Source: Kitasatospora sp. SUK 42
GTDB taxonomy: Bacteria > Actinomycetota > Actinomycetes > Streptomycetales > Streptomycetaceae
Length of the DNA stretch: 64,000 bases
NCBI RefSeq assembly: GCF_015776785.2
Contig: NZ_LFMD02000007.1
Location: 62,001-126,000 of the forward strand
Direction of reading: 5' to 3'
Positions 30,000 through 38,309 of this stretch are shown piece after piece (the first letter of the stretch is position 1; each line of letters begins with the position of its first letter). The position numbers and the translations under genes were made by a program. The notes under the pieces were generated by a model that saw only the letters and a program-made list of their open reading frames with translations, ran no database searches and was not told the origin of the DNA.

Positions 30000-31085
30000 T
30001 CAACTTTCGTCCGCGGGGAACAGCTCCGACTGGGCCGTCGACCTGCCGCGGGTGGTCTGCACCGGCGGGGTCTGCACCGGCGGAGTGAGGCCGAGGTGCT
30101 GCCAGGCGGCGGCGGTGGCGATCCGCCCGCGCGGGGTGCGGGCGAGCAGGCCCTCGCGGACCAGGAAGGGCTCGGCGACCTCCTCGACCGTCTCGGCCTC
30201 CTCCCCCACGGCGACCGCGAGGGTGGACAGGCCGACCGGCCCGCCGCCGAACAGCCGCAGCAGCGCGTCCAGCACCGCGCGGTCAAGGCGGTCCAGACCG
30301 CGGGCGTCCACCTCGTAGACGTCCAGCGCCTGGGCGGCGATCCCTGAGGTGACCACGCCGTCGTGCCGGACCTGCGCGTAGTCGCGGACCCGGCGCAGCA
30401 GCCGGTTGGCGATGCGCGGGGTGCCGCGCGAGCGCCCGGCGATCTCGGCCGCGCCGGCCGGGTCTATCTCGACGTCCAGCAGCGTGGCCGAGCGGTGCAC
30501 CACCCGCTGCAGCTCGGCCGGGGCGTAGAACTCCATGTGCCCGGTGAAGCCGAAGCGGTCGCGCAGCGGGGGCGGCAGCAGGCCGGCCCGGGTGGTGGCG
30601 CCGACCAGGGTGAAGGGCGGCAGCTCCAGCGGGATGGCGGTGGCGCCCGGGCCCTTGCCGACGATCACGTCGACCCGGAAGTCCTCCATCGCCATGTAGA
30701 GCATCTCCTCGGCGGGCCGGGACATCCGGTGGATCTCGTCGAGGAAGAGCACCTCCCCCTCGGTGAGCGAGGAGAGGATCGCCGCGAGGTCGCCCGCGTG
30801 CTGGATGGCCGGGCCGGAGGTGATCCGGATCGGGGCGCCCAGCTCGGCCGCGATGATCATGGACAGGGTGGTCTTGCCGAGCCCGGGAGGCCCGCTCAGC
30901 AGCACGTGGTCCGGCGCGCTGCCCCGCTTGCGGGCCGCCTGGAGCACCAGGGACAGCTGCTCGCGCACCCGCTCCTGGCCGATGAACTCGTCCAGCAGCT
31001 TGGGGCGCAACGCCGCCTCCACCGCCTGGTCCTCGCCGTCGGCGGCGGCCGTGACCAGCCGGTCCACGGGTTCCGGGTCGTACAT
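30000..31085 (-). CDS. ruvB: Holliday junction branch migration helicase RuvB
   Basis: An AAA+ motor that drives branch migration with RuvA. The product of 361 residues has Walker A GPPGLGKT, Walker B LFLDEIHRM, the sensor segment LVGATTRAGLLPPPLRDRFG, the arginine finger region GTPRIANRLLRRVRDY, and a C-terminal winged helix ending with GRIATAAAWQHLGL. I chose ATG at 31085, with a GGGAG site nine bases upstream and family-like length; a TTG at 31118 would add 11 residues. Order is ruvC-ruvA-ruvB, 55 bases after ruvA. Confidence 0.96.
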   Translation of the reverse strand: MYDPEPVDRLVTAAADGEDQAVEAALRPKLLDEFIGQERVREQLSLVLQAARKRGSAPDHVLLSGPPGLGKTTLSMIIAAELGAPIRITSGPAIQHAGDLAAILSSLTEGEVLFLDEIHRMSRPAEEMLYMAMEDFRVDVIVGKGPGATAIPLELPPFTLVGATTRAGLLPPPLRDRFGFTGHMEFYAPAELQRVVHRSATLLDVEIDPAGAAEIAGRSRGTPRIANRLLRRVRDYAQVRHDGVVTSGIAAQALDVYEVDARGLDRLDRAVLDALLRLFGGGPVGLSTLAVAVGEEAETVEEVAEPFLVREGLLARTPRGRIATAAAWQHLGLTPPVQTPPVQTTRGRSTAQSELFPADES

Positions 31086-31140
31086 CCTCGCGGGCTCCCA
31101 AGTCTCCAGAGTCGACAAACGGACAGATCGTCAGGTGGAC

Positions 31141-31752
31141 TCAGCGGGCCCGGTTGAGGCCGCGCAGCGCCAGCCGGAGCAGGGCGCCGACATCCGGCGT
31201 CCCCTGCGCCTCCGCCTCCGGGGTGACGGCCGTGACCGCCTCGTCGGCCTCGCGCGGGGCGTAGCCGAGGCCGGTCAGCGCGGAGTGCAGCTGCTCGCTC
31301 CACGGCGCCGGGCCGCTCGCGATCGGCTTCTGCGCGGGCACCGCGCCGTGCGGGGCGCCCAGCTTGTCCTTGTACTCCAGCAGCAGCTTGGCCGCCTTCG
31401 CCTTGCCGATGCCCGGCACGGCGACCAGCGCCTTCTCGTCGCCGCCGGCCACCGCGGCGCGCAGCGCGTCGGGGCTGTGCACGCCGAGGATCGCCTGGGC
31501 CAGCTTGGGGCCGACGCCCGGCGCGGCCTGGAGGATCTCGAAGACGGCGCGCTCGTCGTCGTCCGCGAAGCCGAACAGGGTCAGCGAGTCCTCCCGGACC
31601 ACCAGCGAGGTCGCGAGCCGGGCCGGCTCGCCCAGCCGCAGGCCGGCCAGGGTGTTCGGGGTGCACTGCACCGCCATGCCGACGCCGCCGACCTCGACCA
31701 CCGCGAGGCCGGAGGAGATGGCCGCCACGGGCCCTTGCACGAAGGCGATCAC
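31141..31752 (-). CDS. ruvA: Holliday junction DNA-binding protein RuvA
   Basis: Binds the four-way junction and recruits RuvB. The 203-residue product has the N-terminal OB fold (VIAFVQGPVAAISSGLAVVEVGGVGMAVQ), two helix-hairpin-helix motifs (LQAAPGVGPKLAQAIL and LVAVPGIGKAKAAKLL) and the C-terminal RuvB-binding domain (LGYAPREADEAVTAV). GTG at 31752 has an AAAGGA site and overlaps the ruvC stop by 4 bases. Confidence 0.97.
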   Translation of the reverse strand: MIAFVQGPVAAISSGLAVVEVGGVGMAVQCTPNTLAGLRLGEPARLATSLVVREDSLTLFGFADDDERAVFEILQAAPGVGPKLAQAILGVHSPDALRAAVAGGDEKALVAVPGIGKAKAAKLLLEYKDKLGAPHGAVPAQKPIASGPAPWSEQLHSALTGLGYAPREADEAVTAVTPEAEAQGTPDVGALLRLALRGLNRAR

Positions 31753-32300
31753 CGGATGGTTCCTTTCAAGCGCGTGGAGCTGGGGGCGGAGCGGGCGGCC
31801 CGGACGGCGGCCTCCAGCCGGTTGGTCGCCCCGCCCCGCCAGATGTGGCAGATGGCCAGTGCGAGCGCGTCGGCAGCGTCGGCGGGCTTGGGCGGCTCGT
31901 CCAGCCGCAGCAGGCGCTGCACCATGGCCGTGACCTGGGCCTTGTCCGCCCGGCCGGAGCCGGTGACGGCGGCCTTGACCTCGCTGGGGGTGTGCAGCGT
32001 GACGGGTATGCCGCGCCGGGTGGCGCAGAGCATCGCGACCGCGCTGGCCTGGGCGGTGCCCATCACCGTCCGGACGTTGTGCTGGGCGAAGACCCGCTCG
32101 ACCGCGACCAGGTCGGGCCGGTGCTCGTCCAGCCAGGCCTCCAGGCCCTGCTCGACCAGCAGCAGCCGCTGCCCGATCTCGGCGTCGGCGGGGGTGCGCA
32201 CCACGCCCACCCCGGCCATCCGCAGCGGCCGGCCCGGAGTGCCCTCGACCACGCCGACCCCGCACCTGGTCAGCCCCGGGTCCACACCCAGTACCCGCAC
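31749..32300 (-). CDS. ruvC: crossover junction endodeoxyribonuclease RuvC
   Basis: Resolves Holliday junctions by paired nicks. The 183-residue RNase H-fold protein has the catalytic acids in VLGVDPGLTRCGVG (Asp7), LVAVERVFAQHN (Glu) and ADAADALALAICH (Asp). GTG at 32300 has only a weak ribosome site. It overlaps ruvA by 4 bases. Upstream, a strong hairpin separates it from the yebC gene. Confidence 0.97.
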   Translation of the reverse strand: MRVLGVDPGLTRCGVGVVEGTPGRPLRMAGVGVVRTPADAEIGQRLLLVEQGLEAWLDEHRPDLVAVERVFAQHNVRTVMGTAQASAVAMLCATRRGIPVTLHTPSEVKAAVTGSGRADKAQVTAMVQRLLRLDEPPKPADAADALALAICHIWRGGATNRLEAAVRAARSAPSSTRLKGTIR

Positions 32301-32427
32301 CTCGCGCCCCGCCTCTCGTTGATCGCCGCCCGTCTCCGCGCTCGACGGCCCGGTGCCGACGCTCCTCGGCCCACGGCGGGCGACCTGCGAAGGCTACCGT
32401 CCGGGTCCGACAACCCCGCCGACGACA

Positions 32428-32459
32428 CCGGCCCGGCGGTCCTTGGACCACCGGGCCGG
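32428..32459 (-). terminator. hairpin between the YebC gene and ruvC
   Basis: A 15-base-pair stem with one mismatch (32428-32442 with 32445-32459) lies 42 bases past the YebC stop. It suggests that ruvCAB has its own promoter, although none is clear in the 200-base gap. Confidence 0.65.
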
Positions 32460-32469
32460 GCAGTGAGAA

Positions 32470-32506
32470 CGATCACTCACCGACGATCACTGGGCAGTGA
32501 TCACTC
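32470..32506. repeat. three GATCACT direct repeats at the end of the YebC gene
   Basis: GATCACT occurs at 32471, 32485 and 32500, spaced 14-15 bases, and one copy pairs with an inverted AGTGATC at 32496-32502. The last copies overlap the stop codon. No role is apparent. Confidence 0.5.
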
Positions 32507-33259
32507 GGCGTCGAGCTGCGCACCGACCTCGTCGGAGATGTCGAAGTTGGCGAAGACGTTCTGCACGTCGTCGCTGTCCTCCAGCGCGTCGATCAGCTTG
32601 AGGATCTTGCGGGCGCCGTCGACGTCCAGCTCGACCTGCATGCTCGGGAGGAAGTTGGCCTCGGCCGAGTCGTAGTCGACGCCGGCGTCGACCAGCGCGG
32701 TGCGCACGGCGACCATCTTCGAGGCCTCGGAGACGATCTCGAACGAGTCGCCGAGGTCGTTGATCTCCTCCGGCTCCTGGTCGAGGACGACCTCGAACAG
32801 CTTGTCCTCGTCCACGCCGTCAGCCTTGGGGACGATGACGACGCCCTTGCGGGTGAACAGGTACGACACCGAGCCCGGGTCGGCCATCGAGCCGCCGTTG
32901 CGGGTCATCGCGACGCGCACGTCCGAGGCGGCGCGGTTGCGGTTGTCGGTGAGGCACTCGATCAGGACCGCGACGCCGTTCGGGCCGTAGCCCTCGTACA
33001 TGATGGTCTGGTAGTCGGCGCCGCCGGCCTCCAGACCGCCACCGCGCTTGACGGCGCGGTTGATGTTGTCGATCGGGACCGAGCTCTTCTTCGCCTTCTG
33101 GATGGCGTCGTAGAGGGTCGGGTTGCCCTGCGGGTCGGGACCGCCCGTGCGCGCCGCCACCTCGATGTTCTTGATCATCTTGGCGAAGAGCTTGCCGCGC
33201 TTGGCGTCGATCACGGCCTTCTTGTGCTTGGTGGTAGCCCACTTAGAGTGGCCGGACAT
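32501..33259 (-). CDS. YebC/PmpR family protein
   Basis: A 252-residue protein of the TACO1/YebC family, described as DNA-binding regulators and more recently as factors that help ribosomes translate difficult stretches. It begins MSGHSKWATTKHKKAVIDAKRGKLFAKMIKNIEVAAR and has GGPDPQGNPTLYDAIQKAKKSSVPIDNI and YEGYGPNGVAVLIECLTDNRNRAASDVR. The length is normal. ATG at 33259 has an AAAGGAG site. It sits between pdxT and ruvC, as is usual in actinobacteria. A TAAGAT at 33302-33307 could be a -10 of its own. Confidence 0.95.
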   Translation of the reverse strand: MSGHSKWATTKHKKAVIDAKRGKLFAKMIKNIEVAARTGGPDPQGNPTLYDAIQKAKKSSVPIDNINRAVKRGGGLEAGGADYQTIMYEGYGPNGVAVLIECLTDNRNRAASDVRVAMTRNGGSMADPGSVSYLFTRKGVVIVPKADGVDEDKLFEVVLDQEPEEINDLGDSFEIVSEASKMVAVRTALVDAGVDYDSAEANFLPSMQVELDVDGARKILKLIDALEDSDDVQNVFANFDISDEVGAQLDAE

Positions 33260-33306
33260 CGCCAGCTCCTTTACGTCGCCAAAGGGAAATGAACAGATGA
33301 GATCTT

Positions 33307-33324
33307 ACCGGTGTCGTCACCGGT
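33307..33324 (-). terminator. small hairpin between pdxT and the YebC gene
   Basis: A perfect 7-base-pair stem (ACCGGTG with CACCGGT) and 4-base loop lie just after pdxT. It also overlaps a possible promoter spacer for the YebC gene, so it could be a terminator or an operator. Confidence 0.4.
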
Positions 33325-33348
33325 GAGGCGCACACGGCCGTCGGCGCC

Positions 33349-33966
33349 CTACGCGCCCGCGAGGTGCTCCTCGACCATCTTCACGAAGTAGGCGTGCACG
33401 CGGTGGTCGCCGGTCAGCTCCGGGTGGAAGGAGGTGGCCAGCAGGTTGCCCTGCCGCACGGCCACGACCCGGCTGTCCGGACCGTCCGCGGCGGGCAGCT
33501 CGGCCAGCACCTCGACGGCCGAGCCGACCTCCTCGACCCAGGGGGCGCGGATGAAGACGCCGTGCACCGGCACGTCGTCCAGGCCCTGGAAGGCGATCCC
33601 GGACTCGAAGGACTCGTTCTGGCGGCCGAAGGCGTTGCGGCGCACCGTCATGTCGATGCCGCCGACGGTCTCCTGGTCCTCGCGGCCGTCCAGGATCCTG
33701 TCGGCCAGCATGATCATGCCCGCGCAGGTGCCGTACACCGGCATCCCGTCCGCGACCCGCTTGCGCAGCGGGTCCATCACGCCGAACAGCAGCGCCAGCT
33801 TGGACATGGTGGTGGACTCCCCGCCGGGGATCACCAGCGCGTCGACCTCGGCCAGCTCCTCGGCACGGCGCACCGGACGGGCGAGCGCGTCGGCCTCGGC
33901 CAGCGCGACCAGGTGCTCGCGGACGTCGCCCTGCAGGGCGAGGACGCCGATGACTGGAGTGCTCAC
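33349..33966 (-). CDS. pdxT: pyridoxal 5'-phosphate synthase glutaminase subunit
   Basis: Class I glutaminase that feeds ammonia to PdxS for vitamin B6 synthesis. The 205-residue product has IGVLALQGDVREH, IPGGESTTMSKL, the nucleophile Cys in VYGTCAGMIMLA, and the catalytic His-Glu pair in TSFHPELTGD. I chose GTG at 33966, which has a GAGG site nine bases upstream; TTG at 33981 would add five residues. It is 96 bases after pdxS on the same strand. Confidence 0.96.
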   Translation of the reverse strand: MSTPVIGVLALQGDVREHLVALAEADALARPVRRAEELAEVDALVIPGGESTTMSKLALLFGVMDPLRKRVADGMPVYGTCAGMIMLADRILDGREDQETVGGIDMTVRRNAFGRQNESFESGIAFQGLDDVPVHGVFIRAPWVEEVGSAVEVLAELPAADGPDSRVVAVRQGNLLATSFHPELTGDHRVHAYFVKMVEEHLAGA

Positions 33967-34062
33967 GGTCTTCAACCTCAATCGATCGTTACTACGGAAG
34001 TACGCGGCACGGCCCGCCGAGCGCCGAGGCGCTGCGGCGGGCCGGCACCGTGGAGGGGGCGA

Positions 34063-34974
34063 CTACCAGCCGCGGTTGGCGTAGCGCTCGGTCTCCGGCA
34101 GGGTGTCGCAGTTGATGCCGACCATGGCCTCGCCCAGGTTGCGGGAGGCGTCCGCGATGACCTTCGGGTCGTCGAAGAACGTGGTGGCCTTCACGATGGC
34201 GGCGGCGCGCTTGGCCGGGTCGCCCGACTTGAAGATGCCGGAGCCGACGAAGACGCCCTCGGCGCCCAGCTGGCGCATCAGCGCGGCGTCGGCCGGGGTG
34301 GCCACGCCACCGGCGGAGAACAGCACGACCGGCAGCTTGCCGAGCTCGGCGACCTCCTTGACCAGCTCGTACGGGGCGCGCAGCTCCTTGGCGGCGGCGA
34401 ACAGCTCGTTGTTGTCGAAGCCGCGCAGCTTGGCGATCTCGTTCTTGATCTGGCGCAGGTGACGCACGGCCTCGACCACGTTGCCGGTGCCGGCCTCGCC
34501 CTTCGAACGGATCATGGCCGCGCCCTCGGCGATGCGGCGCAGGGCCTCGCCCAGGTTGGTGGCACCGCAGACGAAGGGGGTGGTGAAGGCCCACTTGTCG
34601 GAGTGGTTGACCTCGTCGGCCGGGGTCAGCACCTCGGACTCGTCGATGTAGTCGACACCGAGCGACTGGAGGACCTGGGCCTCGACGAAGTGGCCGATCC
34701 GGGACTTGGCCATCACCGGGATGGAGACCGCCTCGATGATCTCCTCGATCATGTTCGGGTCGGACATCCGAGCCACGCCGCCGTCCTTGCGGATGTCGGC
34801 CGGAACCCGCTCCAGCGCCATGACGGCCACCGCGCCGGCGTCCTCGGCGATCTTGGCCTGCTCGGCGTTGACCACGTCCATGATCACACCGCCCTTGAGC
34901 TGCTCGGCCATCCCGCGCTTGACCCGGGCGGTGCCGATCTGCGGCTGGTCTGCGGTGGTGGGGGTGGTGGACAC
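34063..34974 (-). CDS. pdxS: pyridoxal 5'-phosphate synthase synthase subunit
   Basis: A TIM-barrel enzyme that makes PLP from ribose 5-phosphate, glyceraldehyde 3-phosphate and ammonia. The 303-residue product has KRGMAEQLKGGVIMDVVNAEQAKIAEDAGAVAVMALERVPAD, the active-site Lys in VMAKSRIGHFVEAQ, and the conserved FSAGGVATPADAALMRQLGAEGVFVGSGIF. GTG at 34974 has a GAGG site eight bases upstream and gives the family length; longer readings lack family similarity. A TACCAT at 35014-35019 may be its -10. Confidence 0.97.
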   Translation of the reverse strand: MSTTPTTADQPQIGTARVKRGMAEQLKGGVIMDVVNAEQAKIAEDAGAVAVMALERVPADIRKDGGVARMSDPNMIEEIIEAVSIPVMAKSRIGHFVEAQVLQSLGVDYIDESEVLTPADEVNHSDKWAFTTPFVCGATNLGEALRRIAEGAAMIRSKGEAGTGNVVEAVRHLRQIKNEIAKLRGFDNNELFAAAKELRAPYELVKEVAELGKLPVVLFSAGGVATPADAALMRQLGAEGVFVGSGIFKSGDPAKRAAAIVKATTFFDDPKVIADASRNLGEAMVGINCDTLPETERYANRGW

Positions 34975-35022
34975 GTGAGACCTCACTCGAAGATGAACCA
35001 GTGCTATCGCCCTATGGTAGGC

Positions 35023-35040
35023 GGAGGGGGTGCCCCCTCC
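35023..35040 (-). promoter_or_regulatory. palindrome upstream of pdxS
   Basis: GGAGGGGG and CCCCCTCC flank two bases. It lies directly upstream of the likely pdxS -10 and 60 bases past the LemA-like gene stop. It may be a terminator for the upstream gene or an operator covering the pdxS -35. Confidence 0.4.
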
Positions 35041-35102
35041 ATGCGCCACCAAGTCCAGCGGGGGCGACGGGATGCGACAAACGGGCCGTATCCGCAGACA
35101 GC

Positions 35103-35648
35103 CTAAGCAGGGGCGCCTTCGGGCGTGAGGGCGGGAGGCGGGGCGTCGTCCATCTCGAAGGCCATCGGGAACGGCGCCTTTCCGGCCAGCCGGAAGTACC
35201 GCACCAGCCGGTGCTCGCGCACCGCCCGCGCCGCCCGCACCGCGTCGTTGTGGAAGCGACGGGCCATCGGCACCCGGCGCACCGCGGCCGTCAGATCACG
35301 AACCGCGTCCTCGCCTCCCGGCTCGGCCACCAGCGCCGCCACCTGCTCCGGCTCCTCGAACACCGCCCGCAGCGCCAGGCTCAGCTGGCTCTCGGCCACC
35401 TCACGCTGCTCGTCCTCGGCCTGCCGGGCCGCGTGCGCCGCGTCCAGCAGCAGCAGCGAGGCCGCCGGATCCATCAGCGAGGACGTCGCCAGCTCCACCG
35501 CCACCGACGCCCGACGGACCAGCTGCGCGTCCAGCGCCGCCCGCGCGGCGTCGATCCGGGCGTGCAGCCGGTCCAACCGGCCGGCCGTCCAACTCAGGTA
35601 CATGCCGAACAGCACCACGGCCACGCCGGCCCAGATCCAGGTAGTCAC
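35103..35648 (-). CDS. LemA-like membrane protein
   Basis: A 181-residue protein with one N-terminal membrane helix (WIWAGVAVVLFGMYLSW) followed by a helical region GRLDRLHARIDAARAALDAQLVRRASVAVELA that resembles the LemA fold. The rest is helical with an unstructured tail. LemA proteins have no firmly established activity. GTG at 35648 starts the gene. It sits between the tautomerase-like gene and pdxS. Confidence 0.75.
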   Translation of the reverse strand: MTTWIWAGVAVVLFGMYLSWTAGRLDRLHARIDAARAALDAQLVRRASVAVELATSSLMDPAASLLLLDAAHAARQAEDEQREVAESQLSLALRAVFEEPEQVAALVAEPGGEDAVRDLTAAVRRVPMARRFHNDAVRAARAVREHRLVRYFRLAGKAPFPMAFEMDDAPPPALTPEGAPA

Positions 35649-35677
35649 GGGCCGCTACGTTACCGGGTGTCACGATC

Positions 35678-36046
35678 TCAGCCCTGGGCGGTCGCGCTCC
35701 GGTAGGCCTTGTCGTCGATCTCGGTGACGCTCACCGCGGTGAACAGCCGGGTGCCCGGCTTCGGCCGGACGTACTCGGCCACCAGCGCCAGCACGCCCTC
35801 GCTCAGCGCCGTCCTGGCCTCCGGCGCACGGCCCGGGAAGATCTGGAACTCGACGAACACCTGGGCGTCGCCGGCGACCCCGCTGGTGCCCACCACCAGC
35901 TCCTCGTTCGGCCGGAACACCGTCTTGCAGGACTCCGGCTTCGCGCCGATGGTCTCCTCCGTGAGCCGGTTGATCGCCAGACCCAGCCCCCGGCGGTCGA
36001 AGGTCCCGGTCAGGCCGGCCGAGTAGTCGACGGAAATCTGCGGCAT
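35678..36046 (-). CDS. tautomerase / 5-carboxymethyl-2-hydroxymuconate isomerase-like protein
   Basis: A 122-residue protein that begins Met-Pro, so removal of Met would expose the N-terminal Pro that is the catalytic base in the tautomerase superfamily. It has PQISVDYSAGLTGTFDRRGLGLAINRLTEE, CKTVFRPNEELVVG and FVEFQIFPGRAPEARTALSEGVL, which fits the CHMI branch. No homoprotocatechuate pathway genes are nearby, so the substrate is unknown. ATG at 36046 is followed 53 bases after pimA stop on the same strand, so it may be cotranscribed with pimA. Confidence 0.75.
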   Translation of the reverse strand: MPQISVDYSAGLTGTFDRRGLGLAINRLTEETIGAKPESCKTVFRPNEELVVGTSGVAGDAQVFVEFQIFPGRAPEARTALSEGVLALVAEYVRPKPGTRLFTAVSVTEIDDKAYRSATAQG

Positions 36047-36099
36047 CGGTTGCCCCCATGAATAGCGGTGACGCGGTCGCCCGACCCTAACGCCGCCGA

Positions 36100-37284
36100 T
36101 CAGTCCCGGGCCAGACCGAACCGGCCGCGCCGACCGCTGCGCACGTCCTCCTGGACCGCCACCGCCTCCCCGGCCGTCACCGTCTCGTACACGGCCAGGA
36201 TGTCCGCGCCGACGGTCGACCAGTCGAAGCGCCGCACGTGCCGCGAGGCCGCCGACCGCAGCTCCGCCAGCCGCGCCGGATCCCCCAGCAGCCGCAGCGC
36301 CGTACGGGCCAGCGCGTCCGCGTCCTCCACCGGGAACAGCTCGCCCGCGTCCCCGCCGTCCAGCACCTGCTTGAACGCGTCCAGATCGCTGGCCAGCACC
36401 GGCGCGCCCGCCGACATCGCCTCGACCAGGATGATCCCGAAGCTCTCGCCACCGGTGTTCGGCGCCACGTACAGGTCCACGCTGCGCAGCAGCCGCGCCT
36501 TCTCCCGGTCGGACACCATCCCGAGGAACTCCACCTGCGCGCGGACCTCGGGCGCCAGGCCCGCGACGGCCTCCTCCTCGTCGCCCTTGCCCGCCACCAG
36601 CAGCCGCACCCCCGGCCGCTCGGCCAGGATCCGCGGCAGCGCCGCCAGCAGCGTCGGCAGGCCCTTGCGCGGCTCGTTGATCCGGCCGATGAAGCCGATC
36701 GTGCCCGGCTCCCCCGACGCCGCGCCACCGGTCCAGCGCTCGTCCGGCTCGGCCTCCGCGAAGAAGCCGACGTCCACGCCGTTCGGGATCACCACCGCGT
36801 CCCCGCCCAGGTGCTCCACCAGGGTGCGCCGGGCGTACTCCGACACCGCGATCCGCGCCCGCATCTTCTCCAGGCCCGGCTGCAGGATCGGCGAGGCCGC
36901 GATCATCGCCCGCGAACGCGGGTTCGAGGTGTGGAAGGTGCCCACCATCGGCCCGGTCGCCGACCAGGCCGCCAGCATCGACAGGCTCGGCGAGGCCGGC
37001 TCGTGCACGTGCAGGATGTCGAAGCGCCCCTCGTGCAGCCATCGCCGCACCCGCGCCGCCGACAGGATCCCGAAGCTCAGCCGCGCCACCGACCCGTTGT
37101 ACGGCACCGCCACCGCCCGCCCGGCCGAGACCACGTACGGCGGCAGCGCCTCGTCGTCCTCGGCCGGCGCCAGCACCGACACCGTGTGGCCCAGACCGAT
37201 CAGGTGCTCGGCCAGGTCCCGGATGTGGAACTGCACCCCGCCGGGGACGTCCCAGTCGTACGGGCAGACGATGCCGATCTTCAC
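36100..37284 (-). CDS. pimA: phosphatidylinositol alpha-mannosyltransferase
   Basis: GT4 glycosyltransferase that adds the first mannose to phosphatidylinositol from GDP-mannose. The 394-residue product has KIGIVCPYDWDVPGGVQFHIRDLAEHL at the N-terminus with the GGVQ acceptor loop, HVHEPASPSLSM, VIPNGVDVGFF, and the donor site GRINEPRKGL and PNTGGESFGIILVEAMSAG. GTG at 37284 has a GAGGA site five bases upstream. Together with the acyltransferase and PIP synthase upstream it forms the PIM operon of actinomycetes. Confidence 0.95.
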   Translation of the reverse strand: MKIGIVCPYDWDVPGGVQFHIRDLAEHLIGLGHTVSVLAPAEDDEALPPYVVSAGRAVAVPYNGSVARLSFGILSAARVRRWLHEGRFDILHVHEPASPSLSMLAAWSATGPMVGTFHTSNPRSRAMIAASPILQPGLEKMRARIAVSEYARRTLVEHLGGDAVVIPNGVDVGFFAEAEPDERWTGGAASGEPGTIGFIGRINEPRKGLPTLLAALPRILAERPGVRLLVAGKGDEEEAVAGLAPEVRAQVEFLGMVSDREKARLLRSVDLYVAPNTGGESFGIILVEAMSAGAPVLASDLDAFKQVLDGGDAGELFPVEDADALARTALRLLGDPARLAELRSAASRHVRRFDWSTVGADILAVYETVTAGEAVAVQEDVRSGRRGRFGLARD

Positions 37285-37324
37285 GGGTTCCTCAAGCTCC
37301 TTCGGGCAGGTTGTACGGGCGGGC

Positions 37325-38293
37325 TCAGGCCCCGGGGGCCTCGGCCGCGGGCTCCGCGGACCGGACCGCCGCACCCGGCCGCGCGGTCGTCCCCTTCACC
37401 GTCTCACGGGCCGGCAGGTCGGCCAGCCAGAACTTCTGCAGCATGTGCCAGTCCTGCGGGTGCTCGGCGATCCCCCGCTCCCACACGTCCGCCATCGCCT
37501 GGGTCATCGCCAGGGTCTTCGCCTTGCGGTCGCCCTCCTCGGGCGCCACCACCTCGGGGTGGATCCGCCCCCGCATCACCGGACCGTCGTACCAGAGCGT
37601 CACCGGCAGCAGCGCCGCCCCGGTCCGCTGGCACAGCGCCGCCGGACCGGCCGGCATTCGGGTCGCCTCACCGAAGAACGACACCTCGATGCCCGCGTCC
37701 GAGAGGTCCCGGTCGCCCACCAGGCAGACCAGCCGTCCCTCGCGCAGCCGCCGCGCCAGCGTGCCGATCACGTTCACCCCGCCACCGGTCAGTGCCAGGA
37801 CCTCCATGCCCTGGCCCTCCCGGAACGCCACGAACCGGTCGAACAGCCGCTCCGGCTTCAACCGCTCCGCGACCGTGGTGAACGGGTAGCCCTGCTGCGC
37901 CACCCAGGTGCCCGCCAGGTCCCAGTTGCCCATGTGCGGCAGGGCTATCACCGCGCCCCGCCCGGCCTCCAGCACCTCGCGCAGGTGCTCGAAGCCCTCC
38001 ACCTGGACGTCCCGGGCGATCCTGGCCCGGCTCCACACCGGGAGCCGGAAGGACTCCATCCAGTACCGCAGGTACGACCGCATCCCGGCCCGGGACAGCG
38101 ACCGCAGCGCGGCCCCGTCCAGCTCCGGACGGACCCGGCGCAGGTTCGCCTCCAGCTGGAGCACCCGCTTGCCGCGCCTGCGCCACGCGTAGTCCGCCAG
38201 GCCGTCGAACAGCGCCCGCGCCACCGGCTCCGGCAGGTGCTTCAGCACCGCCCACCCCAGCGCGTACGCCCAGTACACCAGTCGGTCCGTCAC
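37325..38293 (-). CDS. phosphatidylinositol mannoside acyltransferase
   Basis: A LpxL-family acyltransferase that acylates the mannose of PIM1 or PIM2 at the cytoplasmic face of the membrane. The 322-residue product has the catalytic HX4D motif in ALPHMGNWDLAG near residue 117-122, and LVGDRDLSDAGIEVSFFGE, with hydrophobic N-terminal region LVYWAYALGWAVLKHLPEPVA. GTG at 38293 has a weak ribosome site, and the gene begins 16 bases after the phosphatidylinositol phosphate synthase stop, so coupling is likely. Confidence 0.93.
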   Translation of the reverse strand: MTDRLVYWAYALGWAVLKHLPEPVARALFDGLADYAWRRRGKRVLQLEANLRRVRPELDGAALRSLSRAGMRSYLRYWMESFRLPVWSRARIARDVQVEGFEHLREVLEAGRGAVIALPHMGNWDLAGTWVAQQGYPFTTVAERLKPERLFDRFVAFREGQGMEVLALTGGGVNVIGTLARRLREGRLVCLVGDRDLSDAGIEVSFFGEATRMPAGPAALCQRTGAALLPVTLWYDGPVMRGRIHPEVVAPEEGDRKAKTLAMTQAMADVWERGIAEHPQDWHMLQKFWLADLPARETVKGTTARPGAAVRSAEPAAEAPGA

Positions 38294-38309
38294 CGCAGGA
38301 CGCCCCCCA

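Noticed and set aside
35678..37042. Long 454-residue frame ending in the tautomerase-like protein
   Set aside because: The first 330 residues are a shadow of pimA on the same strand; the tautomerase starts at its own ATG at 36046.
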